Shown: one piece after another, positions 1 through 4,907 of the stretch
Position numbering within the stretch: position 1 is the stretch's first letter
Layout of the letters: each line of letters opens with the position of its first letter
DNA from: Acetobacteraceae bacterium
GTDB lineage: Bacteria > Pseudomonadota > Alphaproteobacteria > Acetobacterales > Acetobacteraceae
Assembly: GCA_030044345.1 (NCBI GenBank)
Contig: JASHVY010000600.1
Location: 1 to 5,361, forward strand
Length of the DNA stretch: 5,361 nt
Direction: 5' to 3'
Translations under genes and position numbers: made by a program
Notes under the pieces: generated by a model
The model's database searches: none
Told to the model about the DNA's origin: nothing
What the model saw: the letters and a program-made list of their open reading frames with translations, nothing else

Positions 1-75
1 CGCCGAGAGCGCAAGCAAGGAACCCAAGGCGAGGCCATTGAAGGCCTGGGCAAGGAGAAGCGGCAGGCTCGGCAT
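1..75 (-). CDS. livH: LivH-type branched-chain amino acid ABC permease, N-terminal fragment
   Basis: Only the first 25 codons lie in the window; the rest runs off its low-coordinate end. Translation from the ATG at 75-73 gives MPSLPLLLAQAFNGLALGSL and then LALSA. The hydrophobic start with AQAFNGLALGSLLAL is typical of the first membrane segment of LivH permeases (inner-membrane subunits of branched-chain amino acid or related organic-acid ABC importers). It starts 43 bp after the stop of the substrate-binding protein gene on the same strand, the usual order in liv-type operons, which supports the call. The ribosome binding site is weak (a GACGGGACGG stretch further upstream), so expression may depend on translation of the upstream gene. 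Too little is visible to predict a substrate. Confidence 0.8.
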   Translation of the reverse strand, partial: MPSLPLLLAQAFNGLALGSLLALSA

Positions 76-118
76 TGGGAAGCGCGCGCCGTCCCGTCTC
101 TACGAATTGTCTTGAGCT

Positions 119-1480
119 TCAGGTATAGGAGCCGAGCTTGCAGCCCATCAGGTCGCTCACCGGATTGATCGCCTGCTCGCCGGGCACCAACGCCACGACA
201 GTGAAGAAATCATCCTTGCTCTTCATTTGATCCGGTGTCTTGCCCAGCACCACCGGCACCGGACGGACCAACTGGTGATCCTCCGCGCGGTACCAGATCT
301 TGCCGAGCGAGGAATCGAAGGGCTGGGACTGGGAAGCCTCCAGCGTCTTGATCACTTCCACCGGATAGAAGGTGCCGGCGCGCTCCAGAGCGAGCGCCCA
401 GATATAGGTCTGCATGTAGGCGATGTGCGCGCACCAGCTCGGGCGGTACTTGTTCACGGCGTAGAAGCTCTCCACGAAATCCTTGGCTAGCGGGTAAGTA
501 TCCTCGAGCGTCCACCAGAAATCGAACGTGCCGTAGACGCCACCCATGATGGCCGCACCGGTCTCCTGGGCCTGGAAGGAGGAGATGTTGGGTACCACCA
601 TCTTCATCTTCTTGAGCACGCCGAACTGGTCGGCCTGCTTGGACGAAGCAACCGAATCATTGCCGAAACAGACATTGCAGAAGATCTCGGCATCGCTGTT
701 GGCGATGTTGATGAGTGCGGAGCTGTAGTCCGCCGCTCCCACCGGCACCACCTGCTTGCTCGCGATCGTCCAGCCAAATTTCTTGGTGGCGGCGGCGAAG
801 GAATCGAAGACCGAGAAGCCGTAGGTATAGTCGGGAACGAGATAGGCCACTTTGCGGTTCTTGCCGAATGCCTTGGCAACCACCGGCCCGAGCGCCGTCG
901 AGGCCATGTAGGCAGAGGGCTGGGAACGGAACCCGTAGCGCTGGCAATCTTTGCCCGTCGTATCGTTGGAGCCGCTGGCGCCAACCATGTTGACGACCTT
1001 CATGCGCTGCGCCAGCTCCTCGAGCGCGATCGCGGTGGCGCTGTCCGTGCAGCCCGAGATCATGATCGCCTTGTTCTGCTCGATGAACTGAGTTTGTTCC
1101 TGAACAGCAACATTTGGCTTGAGCTCGCCATCGGCGATCTTGTAGCGAATGGTCTTGCCGAGCACGCCCTTGCCTTTGAGCCCCCATTTGGCGGGAATGT
1201 CGCCGCCTTCGTTGATCTGGGCGATCGCGAGCTGGTAGCCAAGCGAAAGATCCTTGCCGTCCGCCGAGTAGGCACCGGTGAGCGGCGGGGTAAGGCCGAT
1301 GAAGCAGGTATCTCCGGAGACACCGGCGGGATAGGTCCCGAGTGCGGGATAGTCCGCCGCGCGGGCGGGAAAGGGCGAGAGGAGCGGCAGGGTAAGCCCG
1401 CTGCCTGCGGCGAGGCCCGCTGCGAGGATGGAGCGTCGGCCGAGCTTGGATTCGCCTGGATGGGTCCCCGGATGGGTCAT
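119..1480 (-). CDS. Tat-exported ABC transporter substrate-binding protein, branched-chain amino acid/amide type
   Basis: This is a 453-residue periplasmic binding protein of the Leu/Ile/Val-urea-amide class (periplasmic-binding-protein type I fold). It would deliver a small organic solute to the LivH-type permease encoded just downstream. Residues 13-41 form a Tat-like signal: LGRRSILAAG with Arg15-Arg16, a hydrophobic stretch, then PARA with likely cleavage near residue 41. The mature part starts the binding fold with IGLTPPLTGAYSADGKDL (61-78) and INEGG (89-93), both typical of this class. The second lobe carries an FDFWWTLEDTYP segment (319-330). I chose the ATG at 1480 because GGGAGG sits five bases upstream and it puts the twin arginine near the N-terminus; in-frame ATG 1516 and TTG 1561 lack this support. 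The mature protein has seven cysteines, including a CxxC pair (268 and 271), which is unusual for a periplasmic binding protein. Membership of the CoA-transferase/FAH neighbourhood hints at an organic or aromatic acid substrate, but this is inference. Confidence 0.93.
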   Translation of the reverse strand: MTHPGTHPGESKLGRRSILAAGLAAGSGLTLPLLSPFPARAADYPALGTYPAGVSGDTCFIGLTPPLTGAYSADGKDLSLGYQLAIAQINEGGDIPAKWGLKGKGVLGKTIRYKIADGELKPNVAVQEQTQFIEQNKAIMISGCTDSATAIALEELAQRMKVVNMVGASGSNDTTGKDCQRYGFRSQPSAYMASTALGPVVAKAFGKNRKVAYLVPDYTYGFSVFDSFAAATKKFGWTIASKQVVPVGAADYSSALINIANSDAEIFCNVCFGNDSVASSKQADQFGVLKKMKMVVPNISSFQAQETGAAIMGGVYGTFDFWWTLEDTYPLAKDFVESFYAVNKYRPSWCAHIAYMQTYIWALALERAGTFYPVEVIKTLEASQSQPFDSSLGKIWYRAEDHQLVRPVPVVLGKTPDQMKSKDDFFTVVALVPGEQAINPVSDLMGCKLGSYT

Positions 1481-1485
1481 CGTCG

Positions 1486-1491
1486 CCTCCC
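1486..1491 (-). promoter_or_regulatory. Strong Shine-Dalgarno site that fixes the start of the substrate-binding protein
   Basis: Read on the minus strand the bases are GGGAGG, followed by the five-base spacer CGACG and the ATG at 1480-1478. This is the best ribosome binding site in the window. It argues against the longer in-frame starts at 1516 and 1561, which would also push the twin-arginine motif far from the N-terminus. Confidence 0.75.
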
Positions 1492-1531
1492 TGAGATTTG
1501 CGCCTGCAATTTTCATAACGCGCTGTCTGGC

Positions 1532-1561
1532 GTTACACCACAGGTGAGGCGGTGCTGGCAA
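1532..1561 (-). promoter_or_regulatory. Possible internal sigma70-like promoter before the substrate-binding protein
   Basis: On the minus strand TTGCCA (1561-1556, five of six matches to TTGACA) is followed after 18 bases by TGTAAC (1537-1532, four of six matches to TATAAT). It begins directly after the CoA-transferase stop codon and would give a leader of about 45 bases. Binding protein genes often need more transcript than their operon neighbours, which fits a promoter here. The match is modest and could be chance; the 81 bp gap could equally be simple operon read-through. Confidence 0.3.
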
Positions 1562-2947
1562 TCAGTTGGGCCAGCGTGCGGGATGCGCGCCGAGCGTCAT
1601 GGCAGGCCGGTCATGGCGGAGCGGGCTTGCCGGGATTTCCGCAGCCGGGCGCACGACGGTCAAACGGCCAAAGCCCGAATCCGTCTCCTCGAGCCGATCG
1701 GCGATATCGGAGAAGGCGGGGTCCGGGCAGGCGAATCCATCCCTCACACGGCCGAGTGAACGGAGCCAGAGCCCTGTGCGCGCGAGCGAGACGCGCACGC
1801 GGAACAGGCCGCCCTCGCTGGCGCGGCGGAGCAGGGCGGCGATGATTCCGAAGGCGAGCAAGTGCCCCGAGGCGTGATCAAGCGCTTGCGCAGGCAAGGG
1901 TTTTGGCGTCGCTTCGCCGGCCGCTTCCGCCTCGGCTTGGTTGAAGCCGCTCGCCGTCTGCACCAGGCTGTCGAAGCCGCGCCGTCCCGCCCAAGGGCCC
2001 CCGAATCCGTAGGCAGAGAGTGTTGCATGAATGAGCCCTGGGCGAAGCCGCGCCACCTCCTCAGCACTGAATCCATAGTGATCGAGCGCCCCCGGCCGGT
2101 AGGATTGCAGGAACACGTCCGCCGACCGTACGAGCTCCCGAAGGGTTTTGCGCGCTTTCTCCTCGCGAAGATCGAGAAAGGCGGAGAGTTTTCCCCGCCC
2201 GGTATCGATCACCAGCGGTGCCATCTGAGGCAAATGGGGCGCGCTGATCGCAAGCACGTCCGCGCCATGGGCAGCAAGCACCCGCCCGGCGACGGGGCCT
2301 GCGATCACCCGGGTCAAATCGAGCACGCGCAGGCCGGCGAGCGGCCGCGCCGCCAGAAGCAGAGGCATTGCCGGTGCATCGCCGACGCGCGTCAGCGAGA
2401 CGAGCGGTTGGCGGGTGAGCGCCGTGCCTTCGGGGCTCGCATCCCAGGCATCGAAGGAACGAAGCCGGGCGACCGCGAGGCCCGCTTTGGTCGCTTCCCG
2501 GTCGAAGATTTCCGCTTCCCAGCCAGCGAGCGCGCGCGCCACCGCTTCCCGCTCGTGCGCGCAGCCGAGCAGGCGAAGAACACCATCGCGATGATGCGGG
2601 AAATTCGTATGCAGCCGGACCCAGCCATCTTTCGTACGATAAAGACCGGCAATCGCATCCCAGAGATCGGGCGGCACTGCCCCATTCACGCGGAGATAGC
2701 GTTCGGAGCGGAATTCGATCGCCGCATCGCGCAACGCCACACGCACCTCGGGCACTGGGCCGCCGCGCCGCGCGAGCATCAACGATGCCGCAAGCGCCTC
2801 TGCCCCGATGCTCACCGCCGCCGCGGTGCCGATCGCGAAGGACGACGGCAGCACCGGATCACTGCCGTGGAAGGTGATCCCTCCCAGCGCTGCTTCAGGA
2901 AGTCCGGCCTCGCGCCAAATTTCCGCGAGCGCCGCCTCAGGTGTCAC
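1562..2947 (-). CDS. Class III (CaiB/BaiF family) CoA-transferase with rearranged halves
   Basis: This 461-residue cytoplasmic enzyme should move CoA between a CoA-thioester and a free carboxylic acid. The C-terminal half carries the normal family N-terminus: PLAGLRVLDLTRVIAGPVAG (202-221), HGADVLAI (227-234), DTGRGKLSAFLDL (248-260), and RRGFDSLVQTASG (322-334). Asp357 in ALDHASG sits where the family's catalytic aspartate lies (Asp169 in formyl-CoA transferase). The N-terminal half (about 36-185) resembles the part that normally follows the active site, including VRVALRDAA (68-76) and the GLYRTKDGWVRLHTNFPHHR region (101-120). A similar stretch recurs after Asp357 (VRVSLAR, 384-390), so the chain looks like two overlapping partial copies. 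I believe similar 450-490 residue proteins exist in Proteobacteria. The start is the GTG at 2947, four bases inside the exonuclease gene (GTGA overlap), with GGAG six bases upstream. Extending to 3184 would add 79 residues read from the exonuclease gene in another frame, with no family resemblance. The substrate is unknown. Confidence 0.9.
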   Translation of the reverse strand: MTPEAALAEIWREAGLPEAALGGITFHGSDPVLPSSFAIGTAAAVSIGAEALAASLMLARRGGPVPEVRVALRDAAIEFRSERYLRVNGAVPPDLWDAIAGLYRTKDGWVRLHTNFPHHRDGVLRLLGCAHEREAVARALAGWEAEIFDREATKAGLAVARLRSFDAWDASPEGTALTRQPLVSLTRVGDAPAMPLLLAARPLAGLRVLDLTRVIAGPVAGRVLAAHGADVLAISAPHLPQMAPLVIDTGRGKLSAFLDLREEKARKTLRELVRSADVFLQSYRPGALDHYGFSAEEVARLRPGLIHATLSAYGFGGPWAGRRGFDSLVQTASGFNQAEAEAAGEATPKPLPAQALDHASGHLLAFGIIAALLRRASEGGLFRVRVSLARTGLWLRSLGRVRDGFACPDPAFSDIADRLEETDSGFGRLTVVRPAAEIPASPLRHDRPAMTLGAHPARWPN

Positions 2948-3777
2948 ACACGCATCTCCACACAGACCGGCACATGATCGGAGGCAAGCGCCCAGTCGCG
3001 CGCATCCTTGAGCACGGTCTGCCGCTCGAGCGTGCCCGTCAGATCGTCGGAGACCCAGATATGATCGAGGCGCCGTCCGCGATCGGAGGCGCGCCAATCG
3101 CGATTGCGGTAGGACCACCAGGTGAAGAGTTTTTCGTCCAAGGGGACGAAATGCCGCACGGCATCGGTGAATCCGGTCTTGCACCAGGCGGTCAGCGCCT
3201 CGGTCTCCACCGGCGTATGGCTCACCACGTCGAGAAGCTGGCGATGACTCCAGACATCGTTCTCGAGTGGCGCGATATTGAGATCCCCCACCACGATCGT
3301 CCGCGCGGGCGTGCCGCCATCTGCAAAATGCTTCCGCGCCTCGGCCACGAAGGCGAGCTTGTGCGCGAATTTCGGATTCTGATCCGGGTCGGGGATGTCG
3401 CCGCCAGCCGGCACATAGAAATTATGCAGCTCGACAGGCCCGCCGGGCAGATCGAGCCGCACGGCGAGATGGCGGCAATCGCCCTTGCCGCACCAATCGG
3501 GCGAGTCTTTAACCAATTCGAACGGGATGCGTGAGAGAATGGCAACGCCATTGTAGCTCTTCATCCCGCGCCGGGCGAAGTGCGGCAGGCCGACTTCCGC
3601 GGGCAGTTGGTCGGGAAAAAGCTCGTCCGGAACCTTCGTTTCCTGAAGGCAAAGAATATCCGGCTCGAGCGCGTCGGTGAGGGCGGTGAGCCGGTCGCGG
3701 CGCAGGCGCAGCGAATTGATGTTCCAGGTCGCGATCCTGAGCGGCCGATGTGGCTCGCTCCGCCCGCCACGCGCCAT
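2944..3777 (-). CDS. xth: Exodeoxyribonuclease III / AP endonuclease (XthA family)
   Basis: This 277-residue enzyme should cut DNA at abasic sites and trim damaged 3' ends in base excision repair. Every catalytic position of the family is visible: Asn19 in TWNIN, the metal ligand Glu46 in LQETK, Tyr121 in NFYVPAG, Asp165 and Asn167 in GDLNIAP, Asp238 in RRLDHIW, and Asp267-His268 in ASDHVPV. Length is close to the usual 255-275, with about 12 extra residues before the first strand. The ATG at 3777 shares its A with the FAH gene stop (TGATG) and has no clear Shine-Dalgarno site, so translation is probably coupled to the gene before it. Its own end overlaps the CoA-transferase start by four bases. 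A repair nuclease between catabolic genes is unexpected and makes more sense if the operon is stress-controlled, as the upstream promoter match suggests. Confidence 0.97.
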   Translation of the reverse strand: MARGGRSEPHRPLRIATWNINSLRLRRDRLTALTDALEPDILCLQETKVPDELFPDQLPAEVGLPHFARRGMKSYNGVAILSRIPFELVKDSPDWCGKGDCRHLAVRLDLPGGPVELHNFYVPAGGDIPDPDQNPKFAHKLAFVAEARKHFADGGTPARTIVVGDLNIAPLENDVWSHRQLLDVVSHTPVETEALTAWCKTGFTDAVRHFVPLDEKLFTWWSYRNRDWRASDRGRRLDHIWVSDDLTGTLERQTVLKDARDWALASDHVPVCVEMRV

Positions 3778-4469
3778 CAGACGATGCGGGTGCGGACACT
3801 GCCGACCCCCTCGACCTCGCCCTCCAGCACATCCCCGCGCGCGACAGCAGCCACACCCGCGGGCGTGCCGGTGAAGATGAGGTCACCCGGGGCGAGCCGC
3901 ACCAGCGACGAGAGATGGGCGATGATCTCGGGCAGGCTCCAGATCATCTGCGAAAGATCTCCCTGTTGGCGCACTGTACCGTTGACGCGGAGCACGATCC
4001 CTCCGCGCGCCGGATGGCCGATCTTCTCGGCTGCCACGAGCGTGCCGATCGGCGCCGCATGGTCGAATCCTTTGCCCATGTCCCAGGGCTTCCCCTCTTT
4101 CTTCGCCTGGCCTTGCAGATCGCGCCTGGTCATGTCGAGGCCTGCGCCATAACCCCAGACATGGGTGAGCGCATCTTTCTCGGGGATATCCGCCCCGCCG
4201 GAGCCGATTGCGGCCACCAGCTCCATCTCGTGATGCAGGTCCTTCGTCATCGGCGGATAGGGCATGTCCGCCCCATCCAGCACCAGCGCATCGGCCGGCT
4301 TCATGAAAAAGAACGGTGGCTCGCGGTCCGGATCTCCACCCATTTCGCGGGTGTGCTCGGCGTAATTGCGCCCGACGCAGAAGACCCGCCGCACCGGGAA
4401 TGAGCCACCCCCGGCCACCGGCACCGCCACCACGGCAGGCGGTGCGATCACATATTTGTATTCGGCCAT
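3777..4469 (-). CDS. Fumarylacetoacetate hydrolase (FAH) family protein
   Basis: This 230-residue protein is a compact single-domain member of the FAH family, whose members cleave or decarboxylate C-C bonds in diketo acids such as fumarylpyruvate, acylpyruvates and oxaloacetate. The family metal site is intact: Glu81 and Glu83 in HHEMEL and Asp112 in GLDMTRRDLQ, equivalent to the E-x-E...D triad of FAHD1. Other signatures are CVGRNYAEH (31-39), Lys57 in FFFMKPADAL, and IFTGTPAGV (198-206). Length matches fumarylpyruvate hydrolase and YcgM-like proteins rather than the two-domain tyrosine-pathway FAH. The ATG at 4469 is the natural start; the nearest purine-rich stretch (AGGGA) is about 11 bases upstream, so initiation looks weak. 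The start codon is one base from a perfect 8-bp inverted repeat. It is first in the minus-strand operon, its stop overlapping the exonuclease start. The exact substrate cannot be assigned. Confidence 0.94.
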   Translation of the reverse strand: MAEYKYVIAPPAVVAVPVAGGGSFPVRRVFCVGRNYAEHTREMGGDPDREPPFFFMKPADALVLDGADMPYPPMTKDLHHEMELVAAIGSGGADIPEKDALTHVWGYGAGLDMTRRDLQGQAKKEGKPWDMGKGFDHAAPIGTLVAAEKIGHPARGGIVLRVNGTVRQQGDLSQMIWSLPEIIAHLSSLVRLAPGDLIFTGTPAGVAAVARGDVLEGEVEGVGSVRTRIV

Positions 4470-4470
4470 G

Positions 4471-4510
4471 GCGGCTCAATCCCTGATGCGAAAACCAGCA
4501 CCTGAGCCGC
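4471..4510 (-). repeat. Perfect 8-bp inverted repeat in the leader, ending one base before the FAH start codon
   Basis: GCGGCTCA at 4471-4478 is the exact reverse complement of TGAGCCGC at 4503-4510, with 24 bases between. In RNA made from the minus strand it would form a stable stem (six of eight pairs G-C) whose 3' arm ends one base before the AUG and whose loop holds the only purine-rich ribosome-binding candidate (AGGGA). The arm centres are 32 bp apart, about three DNA turns, so a protein binding site is also possible. The sequence directly before the AUG (GCCGCC) could alternatively pair with GGCGGC further upstream in the leader. Confidence 0.55.
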
Positions 4511-4518
4511 ACGCCACC

Positions 4519-4533
4519 GCCCCGTCAAGGGGC
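4519..4533 (-). repeat. Short GC-rich hairpin in the same leader
   Basis: GCCCC at 4519-4523 and GGGGC at 4529-4533 form a perfect 5-bp stem with the five-base loop GTCAA (TTGAC on the minus strand). It lies between the predicted EcfG transcription start and the larger inverted repeat, so the operon leader would carry two hairpins in a row. No T-run follows on either strand, so it is not a typical intrinsic terminator. Confidence 0.35.
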
Positions 4534-4550
4534 TAGGCCGCCGCATTGCG

Positions 4551-4575
4551 AACGGGCAAAACCCAGGATAGTTCC
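4551..4575 (-). promoter_or_regulatory. EcfG-type general stress response promoter for the FAH-xth operon
   Basis: On the minus strand GGAAC (4575-4571) is followed after exactly 16 bases by CGTT (4554-4551). This matches the consensus GGAAC-N16/17-CGTT recognised by EcfG/SigT sigma factors of the alphaproteobacterial general stress response at every defined position. It is intergenic and points at the FAH gene, giving a leader of roughly 75 bases. No convincing sigma70 promoter was found for the operon here. A perfect match with this spacing is expected by chance about 0.08 times in both strands of a window this size, so its placement in the divergent gap is notable. It remains a sequence match only. 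Confidence 0.6.
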
Positions 4576-4582
4576 AGGAACT
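4570..4582. promoter_or_regulatory. 13-bp palindrome overlapping the EcfG -35 element, possible operator
   Basis: AGTTCC-A-GGAACT is a perfect palindrome around a single central base. One arm contains the GGAAC -35 element of the minus-strand promoter, and it lies 22 bp before the start codon of the small secreted protein on the other strand. A regulator bound here could touch both divergent genes. The plus-strand GGAAC of the other arm has a CGTT 19 bases later, which is the wrong spacing for a second EcfG promoter. The symmetry could also be accidental. Confidence 0.35.
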
Positions 4583-4604
4583 TGAGTAGAGCAACGAGGA
4601 CGTT

Positions 4605-4907
4605 ATGGCTGAATCACGAAAAACACACATGCTTTCAAAATTTCTTCCAACTCTCACGATTGCATTGCTTGCCCTTTCCTCTGGACTCGCTCTCGCCGCC
4701 AAGACGATCTCGCTATCCGGGATTCAGCATTTCTCCACCCTTGCCGACGCACAGAAAACCTGTGGCACGGATACGGTGGTGTGGGCGAACATGCACGCCA
4801 ACGTCTATCACCTCTCCGGCTCGCGCTGGTTCGGCAAGACGAAGAAAGGCGCCTATTTCTGCGAGAAAATTGTCACCAAGGTGGGGCTCCACGCTTCCAA
4901 GTATTGA
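4605..4907 (+). CDS. Small secreted protein of unknown function with a VVW...VYH...FGKTK...C motif
   Basis: This 100-residue protein has a positively charged N-terminus, a hydrophobic core (about 13-30) and a signal peptidase I-like end (LALAA, cleavage near residue 31 or 32), so a mature protein of about 68 residues should enter the periplasm or be released. The mature part has Cys53 and Cys86, possibly a disulfide. It also has a dense motif: DTVVWAN (56-62), VYHLSGSRWFGKTKKGAY (67-84), then CEK. I recall similar small proteins with VVW-N, VYH, YG-TK-G-Y and C in Acetobacteraceae and Rhizobiales, annotated as hypothetical. The VYH-G pattern loosely resembles small Ada-like metal-binding folds, but this is a weak likeness. 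ATG 4605 is chosen because GAGGA lies four bases upstream; Met9 (4629) has no ribosome binding site. It is divergent from the FAH operon and its last 35 bases overlap thiD on the other strand. No function is claimed. Confidence 0.82.
   Translation: MAESRKTHMLSKFLPTLTIALLALSSGLALAAKTISLSGIQHFSTLADAQKTCGTDTVVWANMHANVYHLSGSRWFGKTKKGAYFCEKIVTKVGLHASKY

Noticed and set aside
1481..1561. N-terminal extension of the substrate-binding protein to TTG 1561 or ATG 1516
   Set aside because: Both lack a good ribosome binding site, while ATG 1480 has GGGAGG at ideal spacing and leaves a standard Tat signal at the N-terminus.
1862..2977. 371-codon open frame on the plus strand
   Set aside because: It is antisense to the well-supported CoA-transferase, Arg/Pro/His-rich, and typical of the long chance frames in GC-rich DNA.
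2948..3184. 79-residue N-terminal extension of the CoA-transferase
   Set aside because: It is an out-of-frame reading of the exonuclease III gene with Arg/Cys-rich low-quality sequence; the GTG at 2947 has GGAG and a four-base overlap with the preceding stop.
2941..3534. 197-codon open frame on the plus strand
   Set aside because: It is antisense to exonuclease III, whose catalytic residues are all conserved; no family features are seen in the antisense product.
3750..4403. 217-codon open frame on the plus strand
   Set aside because: It is antisense to the FAH gene and extends into the xth start; the product is His/Arg-rich with no recognisable motif.
4523..4528. TTGACG on the minus strand as a sigma70 -35 box for the FAH operon
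   Set aside because: At 16-18 base spacing the following sequence (around TCAGGT) has no resemblance to a -10 box, and the TTGAC is the loop of a hairpin.
4577..4604. Second EcfG promoter on the plus strand for the secreted-protein gene
   Set aside because: GGAAC and CGTT are present but 19 bases apart, and the CGTT touches the start codon, so no transcript could carry the ribosome binding site.
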